Shown here in pieces: positions 16,781 through 25,393 of a stretch of DNA of 64,000 nucleotides; within the stretch, counting starts at the first letter, position 1, and every line of letters starts with the position of its first letter. The stretch comes from UBA4971 sp900019985 (GTDB lineage: Bacteria; Bacillota; SHA-98; UBA4971): NCBI GenBank assembly GCA_050949175.1, contig JBMNFG010000011.1:1-64000 (forward strand), given 5' to 3'. A program made the position numbers and the translations under genes. The notes below the pieces were generated by a model. The model did no database searches. It saw only the letters and a program-made list of their open reading frames with translations, and was not told the DNA's origin.

Positions 16781-17428
16781 CTATTCATCATTGGGAAAGA
16801 TATTATCGGCTGCCCGCGTAGGTACGTCAATGCCCAGGTGGCGAAGGCCTTCCTTAAGCTGTTCCAGCAAGGCTTCACGTGAGCCGGAGTTATCGATAAT
16901 AAGATCCGCGCTGTGCTTTAGGATCTCGTCCAATTCGCCCTGTCCCAAGACGCGCGCAGAAGCTTCCTCATATGAAAGCTTGTTTCTCTTAGCGATCCTC
17001 TCTATGCGCACCCCTTTCTCTGCAGTTACTCCTATCACTTTGTCGACGAGCCTGTCCAAACCCGCCTGACAAAGGACAGCAGCATCTATCACAACTAAAT
17101 CATACTTCCCGGATGCCTTATCCAGCCTATCTTTGGCAGCCTCCACAAGTTTCGGGAACATTATCCTGTTCAGACGACGGAGAGCCTCAGGATCGGAAAA
17201 AATGAGGCTTCCCAACGCTTTTCTATCTAAGGCCCCCTGCTCTAAGAGATATTCCGGACCAAACTCATCCCTTATCTCATCGAGCGCAGGCATACCCGGC
17301 TCTACCAGCTCACGCGCAATAACATCCAGATCGATGACATAAGCGCCCAGCCGGGCAAGTTCAGATGCAACAAGGCTTTTGCCGCTTCCCATTGGTCCTG
17401 TTATACCGATAATCACGTTATGCCTCAC
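16781..17428 (-). CDS. coaE: Dephospho-CoA kinase
   Basis: This 215-aa kinase performs the last step of coenzyme A synthesis. P-loop GITGPMGSGKS (8-18), the DLDVIARELV substrate motif (about 33-42), and the lid region RIAKRNKLSYEEASAR are seen. The start is GTG at 17428 with AGGAA 7 nt upstream. The stop is about 65 bp from the lytic transglycosylase gene on the same strand. Confidence 0.95.
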   Translation of the reverse strand: MRHNVIIGITGPMGSGKSLVASELARLGAYVIDLDVIARELVEPGMPALDEIRDEFGPEYLLEQGALDRKALGSLIFSDPEALRRLNRIMFPKLVEAAKDRLDKASGKYDLVVIDAAVLCQAGLDRLVDKVIGVTAEKGVRIERIAKRNKLSYEEASARVLGQGELDEILKHSADLIIDNSGSREALLEQLKEGLRHLGIDVPTRAADNIFPNDE

Positions 17429-17679
17429 TACCGTTCCTAAGTACTGAATGATACGTCTGATAGCATGAGGTATCCTAGGATGAGTTACGGGTTTAGGACT
17501 TCGAGATTGCGTTCCGAAATCCTCCTTCTAACTGCTATTTAACAATTGCAACTCCGGAAGACAAGGGTTTCCTGTGCCTTCGCCTCTAACTTATCATGTG
17601 GATATCCACTTGGCGGAACTCATCGTGTCCGAATTCAACTTCAGTCGCGTAGACCATGGGATCTCTAATCTATGCCTTG

Positions 17680-19695
17680 TTAGAACGGTATCGTAATCGT
17701 TAAGGCAAAACGCTTGGGCTTAGGGTCTATTTCCGCTGAACACAACCATGCCCATGGTTTTCCTGTGTGGCCGCTATCTTCACATTCGTCGCGGAGTCCG
17801 GTTTTCCCGTACGCAATCTCAAGTGTAGCATCGCCTATCCCGACACGGTATTGGGCGTCCAGAGTGCCATTTGCGTCTTTGAAGGTGCAGCCTACGGCCA
17901 AAGAGCTGTTGTCTGAAATCCTATAGTCCAGCTTGTTGTATAAGGTAGGTGCATAGTGAGACGTTTTCTTCGGCTCCTCGGCAAGCAGAAATGCAGTACT
18001 GCCGGTTAACCGCTCATTGAAGATAATCGTCATCTCTCCGTAAGATACAAGCGTGATCTCAGGGGCTTCTCCGTCCCTATGTGCGAACTTAGCCAACCCG
18101 GCTAAGAAGATGTCTGCTCGGTCTGCATCGATAGGCTTGAGTGTATGCTCCAGCTCGCCGTACATCTCACCGTAGACTTTCGAAGTATGCTTTCCAACAC
18201 TTGTGTAACCGGGAAACGTGAGTGTCCCTTGCTCATAACCACCTGTAGCCTTAAGTTTTATGTGTTCTACCGGTTCCAGTTCAACGCCGCATTCAAGTTT
18301 ATATGCCTTCCCGCAATCCTCCTTGTGTTCCTTCAGAACCTGCCAGAGCCTTGCCCAGATTTCGTTACCTTTCAGCGGCGCGTACGCCACTTTCGTCCTG
18401 GCCCGCATCGTGTAGTCGCCGAGATATTGGCCTTCAGTCGCAAGAACCTTGTCAAGATATGCGTCAGCAGTAACTGTTAATCCGTGGGGCAGTTCATATT
18501 CGATTTCACCGGACACCTTGTTCTTAGAAGAGCCCTTTTCTGAATCGAAACTTCCGTCGTAATCGGTAGTGCGCTCATTCGCAAGAGCCAGCTTCACATT
18601 GCGTCCGAATAGCTGAAGCGTGGCTTTCCCCTCTCCCCGCAAGTATCGCTTGCCTTCATAGTCTAAAGCACTGCTCGAATCCTTCTTCGGCGCCACCGCC
18701 GTGAACCCTGGCTCAACTCCAATCAGATCCCCGGCAAATGTAATGTTTTCACATTCAAGTTTCCTCACAGCAATCGATACTGCCTTCTTTGGGGTATAGC
18801 GGCTTCCATCCCTTCTACCCATATTCACGGCATATGCGCCTTGCAGAGTAGCTTTTTTGGACAAGGGGATCGGAATCTCCAAGTCTATGCTGACGTTCCC
18901 GTCTATGTCTGTGTTCAAGGCTGGGGATAGGTTTCCGCAGAAACACGTCTCAGCGCTTAAAGCTTCTTTCTTGGTATTACAGAAGTTGACAGGCCTTAGG
19001 TGGACACCACATGTTAACCCCAATCGTAAACCGGACGGCAATGTGTAAGTAGCTCGCACAGCCCCGTACCCGGATTCTTGCGTATCTCCGTCTTTGTCAG
19101 CGAAGATCGCTGACATGAGGTAGCCGAGTATATCTAATCCGCTGTGCTTACCTGTAAGTTTCAGAACTGCCAAGTCTTCCGTATCGATTTCACGCACAAG
19201 CCCCAGGGGATCCTTTAGGCTGGAAAACGCATATTCTCCGTCAATCGCTGATGTTAGGCTTAAAGTAAAAGGTTTCCCTTTGAATACGAAGAGGTAGTCA
19301 TCGTAAGGCGCCGACACAACGGACACACTGTTTCTTTCAGGATCGTTGAACAAAACTAATGGAAGATGTGCTCTAAATGTTCCTCTTTCAGACCGCTCTT
19401 GAGACAAGCTTTTCTCGGGAAGACTGTCATTCTCCAAACCTTCCTTCAACATATCTTCCTCATAGAAATCAAAAGTAAGGTAAAGCGTAGACATCCCTAA
19501 GACATCAAACCCGCACGTGGCTCCACCTAGGTTTATCGAGGTAACAGAGTTATCAGGAAACACTTTCTCTCCGTCGTACACCACAGTCCCTACATACTTC
19601 CCGTGCGCTTTGAACGTAGCTCCATGAACGGGAGTAGCAAGCACTATCGCCAGTGCCAGGATAAGACCGACAATCGCAGCAGGCCTCTTACCCAC
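17680..19695 (-). CDS. Putative outer-membrane porin-like barrel (paralogue 1)
   Basis: This 671-aa secreted protein has a signal peptide (IVGLILALAIVLATPVHGA, cleavage near 26). The body alternates short beta strands and charged loops and ends RFALTITIPF, a typical barrel C-terminus with terminal Phe. Landmarks shared with the next gene include HGKYVGTVVYD near the N-terminus, FDVLGMSTLYLTFDF, YAFSSLKDPLGL, TLEIAYGKTGL and GKPWAWLC close to the end. The start is GTG with AAGGAGG 7 nt upstream. No family name is recognised. A role as a major outer-membrane porin is inferred from architecture. Confidence 0.62.
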   Translation of the reverse strand: MGKRPAAIVGLILALAIVLATPVHGATFKAHGKYVGTVVYDGEKVFPDNSVTSINLGGATCGFDVLGMSTLYLTFDFYEEDMLKEGLENDSLPEKSLSQERSERGTFRAHLPLVLFNDPERNSVSVVSAPYDDYLFVFKGKPFTLSLTSAIDGEYAFSSLKDPLGLVREIDTEDLAVLKLTGKHSGLDILGYLMSAIFADKDGDTQESGYGAVRATYTLPSGLRLGLTCGVHLRPVNFCNTKKEALSAETCFCGNLSPALNTDIDGNVSIDLEIPIPLSKKATLQGAYAVNMGRRDGSRYTPKKAVSIAVRKLECENITFAGDLIGVEPGFTAVAPKKDSSSALDYEGKRYLRGEGKATLQLFGRNVKLALANERTTDYDGSFDSEKGSSKNKVSGEIEYELPHGLTVTADAYLDKVLATEGQYLGDYTMRARTKVAYAPLKGNEIWARLWQVLKEHKEDCGKAYKLECGVELEPVEHIKLKATGGYEQGTLTFPGYTSVGKHTSKVYGEMYGELEHTLKPIDADRADIFLAGLAKFAHRDGEAPEITLVSYGEMTIIFNERLTGSTAFLLAEEPKKTSHYAPTLYNKLDYRISDNSSLAVGCTFKDANGTLDAQYRVGIGDATLEIAYGKTGLRDECEDSGHTGKPWAWLCSAEIDPKPKRFALTITIPF

Positions 19696-19775
19696 ACCTA
19701 TGCCTCCTTCATAATGTCGCTCTCTGCAGTCCAGGATATTCCAGCCAGATAAGAATTCATCAGGCGCATGGGAAT

Positions 19776-19804
19776 ATATTACATAATATTGGTTGTATTG
19801 TCAA
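19776..19804 (-). promoter_or_regulatory. Promoter of putative porin gene 1
   Basis: On the minus strand TTGACA (19799-19804) and TAATAT (19776-19781) are separated by 17 bp, about 80 nt before the GTG start at 19695. Confidence 0.7.
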
Positions 19805-19913
19805 ATTCTGTATATCGATTAGATGTAGTTACGTCCATTGAGGAAAACATGTGACGTTAACCAGGTCAGTCCGGAAGGGGTCGACTTTAGGGCAGCCAGT
19901 TTTGAAGGATCAG

Positions 19914-20021
19914 GTCATATCGGTTATGCATAAGGTTCAGATAATGCACGAGAAACAGATAATACAATAGAGGTAGGTAATGCAATAGAAACAGGTAATG
20001 CAAGAAAAACAGGTAATGCAA
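19914..20021. repeat. 18-bp tandem repeat array beside a terminator
   Basis: Six contiguous 18-bp units start at 19914, 19932, 19950, 19968, 19986 and 20004. The best pair is TAGAAACAGGTAATGCAA and GAAAAACAGGTAATGCAA. Identity falls steadily with distance from the terminator that begins at 20022. Read on the minus strand, the array starts at the terminator's T-tract and each unit is itself T-rich. Confidence 0.88.
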
Positions 20022-20049
20022 AAGCCCCTGGGAGCATTCCCAGGGGCTT
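20022..20049 (-). terminator. Terminator of putative porin gene 2
   Basis: On the minus strand AAGCCCCTGGGA, loop ATGC and TCCCAGGGGCTT form a perfect 12-bp stem followed by TT and further T-rich repeats, 27 bp after the stop codon. Confidence 0.88.
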
Positions 20050-20075
20050 GTTGGTTCGTAGATTCAGGCTACGAC

Positions 20076-21980
20076 TTAGAACGGAACTGTGACCTTGAAG
20101 GTCACGAGATATGGCTCCTGAACTGCTTCTGAGTTGCAGAGCCATGCCCACGGCTTGCCTTTGTCATCCGCATCAGCGCATGCCTTCGATGCAAGACCGC
20201 TCTTTCCGTAACCTATCTCGAGAGTGCTCTCGCCGATCTTGACGGTGTAGTCTGCGTCAACACCGACCTTGCCTTCTCTGTAGAGGCAGCCCAGTCCGAG
20301 TGTGCTGTTGGCTGAAATGGTGTATGTCAGCTTGTTGTGAACAGCTGTAGCGTAGTGATCTCCGGTGCCTGCCAAGACAGCGATCTTGTCGCTGAACCGC
20401 TCATCAATGGTGATGTCAGCATGTGCATAGCCTACGAACTTCGTAGCTGACTCGCCGGTTATGTCTTCACCCTTAGCAAGGGCTGCAACGACAAAGTCTA
20501 CCTTCTCGACACTGTCCGGCAGAATCGATTGCTCAGCAACTGCATACAGGCTGGCATCGAGACGGTTTGCTTCAGCTGCAGGTACGCCGTTCTTGAAGTC
20601 ATAGTCCTTGAACTGGTAAGCAGCCTCACCTTCTACGCTGACGCCTTCGAGAGGTGTTGCGTTGAAGCCACCGTCGATCCTGAAGCCATAGCCCTTGTAG
20701 AAGCCGTCGCCTTCATCATAGAGTCCGCCGTATCCCCAAGTGCCGCGGGCCCAGACCTCTGCCAAGTCGCCGAGTACGTATGTACCCTTACCATAGACCT
20801 GGGTATCGAAGTCATCCTTGTGGTCTCCGGGATCCAGGCTCTTATTATAGTACCCATCGACTTCGATGGTGAGAGGCTCGAGCGGCTTAAACTCGACGTT
20901 CGCGCCGATCTCGTTGAAGGAATCCTCTCCTCTGCTGGTATCCGCTTTGACTTCAAACTCGTCGTACACTTGGATATCAAAGTCCATATCGAATGCGTTC
21001 ACAGTGGTAAGCGCTTCACCGTAAAGGTTCAGCTTACCTGCGTATGCCACTACGTCGCTGGGAGCATCTTCGTCGTCATCGGCCGCTACCGCGACGAAGT
21101 CCTCGCCGACAAGGTGCATAGCTGCGTTGAATGTTATGGGTCCAAACGCCATGTCGTCGAGATGCAGCGCAGCCGCAGTGCTTACCTTGCTCCACTCCAC
21201 AGGGTCAACTTCGCGAGTCCTGCTAAGAGCAAGACCTGCTGTAAATGCAGAATCCTCTGAAATACCCAGCGGACCGCTTATGTCAACACCGATGTTACGT
21301 ATTAGGATGTTACGTATTGGATCGGAATCCTCATCTTCACGCTCATACAGATGTTTCACTCCAGCCATCAAGCCGAGAGTGTATCCGTCTGAGAACTCAT
21401 ATGTCGCTCTGCCTAAGCCGTAGCGGATGTTGTAGTAGGGCACTTCCGCCTCATCTATTTCAACGTCTCCGGCCGTGTAGATAACGTATGCAACGGTATC
21501 AATGTCATAAGGCTCACCTACGGCCTTCAGGACTACGTACTCATCATCAAGAGCTTCGACGTAATCACCAAGTCCCAGCGGATCGCCGAGGCTGCTGAAC
21601 GCATAGTCGCCCTCGTCCTGGTTGCTCAGGCTGATCCTGAACGGATAACCTCTGTAGACAACCCAGAACGAATCATCAGGATCTGTATCGACCTCAAACT
21701 GCCAATCACCATAGACATCTACAGCCTTGTAGAACCGAAGCGGAATATGTCCCTCTACAGTCTCTCCCTCTGCAAAATCCAGGGTCAGATAGAGAGTAGA
21801 CATTCCCAGGAGATCGAAACCCTCGGTCTCTCCACCGGCATTGATGGACTTCACGAGAGTCCTGTTGTACTCGATCTCACCCACATACTTGCCGCTAACC
21901 TCAAGCTCAGCACCGAATGCTGGTACAGCCAAGACTGCAACAAGTAGGAGGGTCAGAACTACAACTATACTTCTTCTCAT
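20076..21980 (-). CDS. Putative outer-membrane porin-like barrel (paralogue 2)
   Basis: This 634-aa secreted protein has a clean signal peptide (VVVLTLLLVAVLAVPAFGA, cleavage near 23) and many Asp/Glu-rich loops between amphipathic strands, ending VTFKVTVPF. It shares landmarks with paralogue 1: SGKYVGEIEYN, FDLLGMSTLYLTLDF, YAFSSLGDPLGLG, STLEIGYGKSGL and GKPWAWLC. The acidic composition, own promoter, long leader and strong terminator suggest an abundant surface protein. ATG follows AAGGGGGA by 6 nt. The porin function is inference; no named domain was recognised. Confidence 0.65.
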   Translation of the reverse strand: MRRSIVVVLTLLLVAVLAVPAFGAELEVSGKYVGEIEYNRTLVKSINAGGETEGFDLLGMSTLYLTLDFAEGETVEGHIPLRFYKAVDVYGDWQFEVDTDPDDSFWVVYRGYPFRISLSNQDEGDYAFSSLGDPLGLGDYVEALDDEYVVLKAVGEPYDIDTVAYVIYTAGDVEIDEAEVPYYNIRYGLGRATYEFSDGYTLGLMAGVKHLYEREDEDSDPIRNILIRNIGVDISGPLGISEDSAFTAGLALSRTREVDPVEWSKVSTAAALHLDDMAFGPITFNAAMHLVGEDFVAVAADDDEDAPSDVVAYAGKLNLYGEALTTVNAFDMDFDIQVYDEFEVKADTSRGEDSFNEIGANVEFKPLEPLTIEVDGYYNKSLDPGDHKDDFDTQVYGKGTYVLGDLAEVWARGTWGYGGLYDEGDGFYKGYGFRIDGGFNATPLEGVSVEGEAAYQFKDYDFKNGVPAAEANRLDASLYAVAEQSILPDSVEKVDFVVAALAKGEDITGESATKFVGYAHADITIDERFSDKIAVLAGTGDHYATAVHNKLTYTISANSTLGLGCLYREGKVGVDADYTVKIGESTLEIGYGKSGLASKACADADDKGKPWAWLCNSEAVQEPYLVTFKVTVPF

Positions 21981-22239
21981 TTCTGTTCCCCCTTAAGGTT
22001 AATCGTTGATTTCATCAGTGACCCTCCGGGGGCTCTCTCGTTATGAGTTACCTTGTTTCCTCACAACTCCTTTGCCTCCCACAGAGTCAGGGCTACAGTC
22101 AATTGCAGATATACTGCTTGAACTTGACTGCGTTTTTTGCCCTTATTGATGCGATTAGCCTCGTAGCTAACCTTCGGGTTGCACCTCCTTTCCTGCTACG
22201 TGGCTAAAATTAAACAAAAACGTGGGTTCATCCACCTAA
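21981..22239 (-). promoter_or_regulatory. Long structured 5' leader of putative porin gene 2
   Basis: From the predicted promoter the mRNA leader is about 260 nt. Near its 5' end, TTAGCCACGTAGC and GCTACGAGGCTAA (plus-strand 22195-22207 and 22155-22167) form a 13-bp stem with one mismatch. Its 27-nt loop contains AGGAAAGGAGGTG, a near-perfect anti-SD complement that is followed only by a five-codon GTG frame. It does not match any riboswitch class I know. It could stabilise the message or bind ribosomes. Confidence 0.5.
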
Positions 22240-22245
22240 TCTAAG

Positions 22246-22274
22246 ATGTTACCATAGGTCGGCACAAATGCCAA
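22246..22274 (-). promoter_or_regulatory. Predicted promoter of putative porin gene 2
   Basis: On the minus strand TTGGCA (22269-22274) and TAACAT (22246-22251) are separated by 17 bp, upstream of the leader hairpin. Confidence 0.5.
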
Positions 22275-22361
22275 TAGAAACCCTAAAACCCACTTGAAAA
22301 CTACTATTCTACGTTTTTCCAGATTCTCCTGCAAAAATCGACATAAATGTTCACTAAAAGA

Positions 22362-25148
22362 TCACGTAAAGTCTTCAAGTTCCAGCCAGTTCTTGCCTAC
22401 GCTAAGATCAACCTTCAAAGGCACATCAAGAGCTACTGCGTTTTCCATTGTGTCGCGAACGAGCTCCGCCACTTCTCTTAGTTCATCCTCAGGCACATCG
22501 AAGACTAGTTCGTCATGGACCTGAAGGATCATCTGGGTCCTGAGATTCCTCGCTTTAAGCTTTTTCGCCATATCAACCATGGCAAGCTTGATTATGTCTG
22601 CCGCTGTCCCTTGAAGCGGAGTGTTCATAGCAGTCCGCTCCGCAAACTTTCTCCGCGGGACGTTCTTACTTTGTAAATCAGGCAAATAGCGCCTTCTGTT
22701 CAGAATTGTCGTCACGTACCCGTCTTCTCTGGCCTTTTCAACGGCTGCGTCCAGAAACTCCTTTACGCCTTTATAATGATGGAAGTAGCTCTCTATAAAC
22801 TTAGCAGCTTCCTTTCTGGAGATCTTGATTCCCCGTGCTAATCCAAAATCGCTTATACCATAGATTATGCCGAAGTTCACCGCTTTGGCCTTGGTCCGCA
22901 TCTCAGAAGTCACATCTTCCAGCGGCACGCCGAATACCATAGCTGCAGTACGAGCATGGACGTCTTCGCCTTTTCTGAAGGACTCAACCAAGATCGGATC
23001 CTTTGCGAAGTGAGCAAGGACTCGAAGCTCGATCTGGGAATAGTCAGCACTAAATATCACGCTGTTTTCCTCGCCGGGGATGAAGACTGCCCGGATTTTT
23101 CTCCCTTCCTCTGTCCTGATAGGGATGTTTTGCAGGTTCGGATCACTGCTAGAGAGGCGGCCGGTGGAAGTAACGGCCTGATTAAAGGTTGTGTGAATCC
23201 GTCCTGTCTCAGGGTTTATCAAAGCACCAAGCGCATCGGCATAGGTGCTCTTTAGCTTGGTCAGCTCTCTGTAATCCAAGATCTTCTCAGCGATTTCGTG
23301 GCTGAATGAAAGAGTCTCCAAAACCTCGGCATCTGTGGAATATCCGGTCTTAGTCTTTTTGATAGGAGGAAGGCCCAGCTTCTCAAAGAGTATGAAACTC
23401 AGCTGTTTCGGCGAGTTGATGTTAAACTCAGCCCCTGCCAACCGGAAGATCTCCTTCTCAAGCTCGGAAAGCCTCTCCCCAAGATCACGGGAGAGCTCGC
23501 GCAAGCGCTGTCTGTCAACTCTTACCCCTGCCATCTCCATGTCTGCAAGCACCCTGACAAGAGGCATCTCCACATCAAGATACAGGCTGTCCATGCCGAG
23601 CTCAGACAAGTTTTGGCTCAGCACCTCCCTAAGCCGGAAGAGACTTGCCAGGCCTCTGCACGCTACATCTCTCAAAACATCTGCCTCGACTTCACTGACA
23701 GTCCTCGCTAGGCCGCCTCTCCCGGATTTCGAGACAAGATCTGCGATTGCAGGAACCTCATCACGTAAGTAGTCCCTGATTACGCTCTCCATGCTTGTTT
23801 TCTCGTCAGGGTTTAGGAGATACGCAGCAATCATCGTATCGAAGACGGGATCCTGCAACTCAACTCCACAACGCCTCAAGTGGATTATTCTTGTCTTGGC
23901 GTCGTGGCATATTCTTGTCACGTTCCTATCTTCAAAAAGCGGTTTTAGCATTAAGACAGCCTCACGCTGGGGAAGACTGGGAGCTCCCAGGCGCATATGC
24001 GCAAATGGAAGGTAAAACCCTCGTCCGTCAGGGTGGACGATTGCCATACCGACAAGGCCTGCCCTTATAGGATTGTCAATGTCAGGGATAGTCTCAAAGG
24101 CGAATTCTTTCACATGAGATAGCTCTTGTATAAGCTCCCGGACTCCTTCTAAATCCTTTACTGTTACGCATTTACCCAGCTGTCCGAAGGCCCCGTCTCC
24201 TGACAGGCTCATCTCCGGAGACTCTTCTGAAAAGAGATCCAGTATACCCGAAGAAGCAGGGTTATCCTTCTCCTGAAGCTTGTCCTCAAACCGCTTCATC
24301 AAGGTCTTGAACTCAAGACGCCTGAGAAGATCTACAAGGGTGGGCCAGTCAGGCTCTTCTACGCGGCATGCGCCAAGATCGAACTCAATAGGCACCTCCC
24401 TGTCAATTGTGGCAAGGTGCTTGGAGAGCCTTGCTTGTTCTTCATGTTCTTTTAGAAGACGCTTTACGCGGTCGGGCTTTACGCTGTCTGCGTTGTCTAA
24501 GATATCCTCCAAAGCCCCCAGTGCCTGTATGAGCTTGACTGCAGTCTTCTCACCGATTCCAGGCACTCCAGGAATATTATCGGACGTATCCCCTGCCAAC
24601 CCCTTAATATCCGGCACATACGTGGGATCGACTCCCAGGCGCTCTCTCACTGCTTCCACATCGTATGTCTCTATCTCGCTTATGCCTCGCTTTGTGACCA
24701 TGGCCCGGGTAAGCTCTGACACAAGCTGCAGGGTATCTTTATCTCCTGTGACAATCAGGCTCTCAACACCTGCTTCCTCTGCTTGCTTCGTGATTGTGCC
24801 AATAATGTCGTCTGCCTCGTACCCGTCAATCTCCAGCACAGGGATGCGAAAAGCGGAAAGGAGCTCCTTTATGAGAGGCATCTGAGAGCTGAGTTCATCA
24901 GGCATTCCTGTCCTTGTGGCCTTGTATTCGTCGTATTCCTCATGCCTGAAAGTAGGCCCCGGTTTATCGAACGCCACTGCGATCATGTCAGGCTTTTCTT
25001 CATCCACTAAACGGATGAGCATATTGGCAAAACCGTACACCGCGTTTGTAGGCTCGCCTTCCTTCGTAGTAAGCTTTGCTTGAATCGCATAAAACGCACG
25101 GTTCGCCAAGCTATTCCCGTCAATAATCACAAGCTTTTTTCTGCTCAT
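22362..25148 (-). CDS. polA: DNA polymerase I
   Basis: This 928-aa enzyme acts in repair and Okazaki-fragment maturation. The N-terminal 5'-3' exonuclease (about 1-290) shows VAFDKPGPTFRHE, YEADDIIGT, TGDKDTLQLV and GDTSDNIPGVPGIGEKTA. The central 3'-5' exonuclease-like domain lacks the usual DxE motif (FAFETIPD in its place) and is probably non-proofreading, as in several Bacillota. The polymerase domain has motif A DYSQIELRVLAH, motif B RTKAKAVNFGIIYG and motif C QVHDELVFDVP. ATG has GGAGGCGGAG about 5 nt upstream. Confidence 0.97.
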   Translation of the reverse strand: MSRKKLVIIDGNSLANRAFYAIQAKLTTKEGEPTNAVYGFANMLIRLVDEEKPDMIAVAFDKPGPTFRHEEYDEYKATRTGMPDELSSQMPLIKELLSAFRIPVLEIDGYEADDIIGTITKQAEEAGVESLIVTGDKDTLQLVSELTRAMVTKRGISEIETYDVEAVRERLGVDPTYVPDIKGLAGDTSDNIPGVPGIGEKTAVKLIQALGALEDILDNADSVKPDRVKRLLKEHEEQARLSKHLATIDREVPIEFDLGACRVEEPDWPTLVDLLRRLEFKTLMKRFEDKLQEKDNPASSGILDLFSEESPEMSLSGDGAFGQLGKCVTVKDLEGVRELIQELSHVKEFAFETIPDIDNPIRAGLVGMAIVHPDGRGFYLPFAHMRLGAPSLPQREAVLMLKPLFEDRNVTRICHDAKTRIIHLRRCGVELQDPVFDTMIAAYLLNPDEKTSMESVIRDYLRDEVPAIADLVSKSGRGGLARTVSEVEADVLRDVACRGLASLFRLREVLSQNLSELGMDSLYLDVEMPLVRVLADMEMAGVRVDRQRLRELSRDLGERLSELEKEIFRLAGAEFNINSPKQLSFILFEKLGLPPIKKTKTGYSTDAEVLETLSFSHEIAEKILDYRELTKLKSTYADALGALINPETGRIHTTFNQAVTSTGRLSSSDPNLQNIPIRTEEGRKIRAVFIPGEENSVIFSADYSQIELRVLAHFAKDPILVESFRKGEDVHARTAAMVFGVPLEDVTSEMRTKAKAVNFGIIYGISDFGLARGIKISRKEAAKFIESYFHHYKGVKEFLDAAVEKAREDGYVTTILNRRRYLPDLQSKNVPRRKFAERTAMNTPLQGTAADIIKLAMVDMAKKLKARNLRTQMILQVHDELVFDVPEDELREVAELVRDTMENAVALDVPLKVDLSVGKNWLELEDFT

Positions 25149-25272
25149 AGTCTCCGCCTCCGCATTTCAGCGTTAGTATGTGCCCATACGACATCCATCA
25201 TCATTCACTCTCTCAATCTTCCTCATTTACCTCGCAATTCCTGCAATGCAGTGTACCGGCTGTAAACACAAA

Positions 25273-25291
25273 AAGCGCCCCACGGGCGCTT
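25273..25291 (-). terminator. Terminator of the SLH-protein gene
   Basis: AAGCGCCC (25273-25280), a 3-nt loop and GGGCGCTT (25284-25291) form a perfect stem. On the minus strand it is followed by TTTTGTG, and on the plus strand by CGTTTTCTC, so it may act in both directions. Confidence 0.8.
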
Positions 25292-25393
25292 CGTTTTCTC
25301 TAATAGCCTGCTACTTATTGGTTTTTCGGGACTTGACGCACCTTGCCGGTCCGCAACCTAAAGAAGTCCGGCGAGTTTGATAGGTACAGAAGC

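Noticed and set aside
19924..20151. Hexapeptide-repeat protein (ALPVSI-like) after porin gene 2
   Set aside because: It is the translation of the 18-bp array and the terminator, antisense or out of frame with the porin gene, and has no RBS.
20529..21260. 243-aa plus-strand ORF antisense to porin gene 2
   Set aside because: It is a long open frame caused by biased codon use of the acidic porin. It has no RBS, and the sense strand has signal peptide, leader and terminator.
22155..22207. Known riboswitch class in the porin-2 leader
   Set aside because: I compared it by eye with cobalamin, c-di-GMP, fluoride, ZTP, SAM and purine aptamer signatures and saw none of their core motifs.
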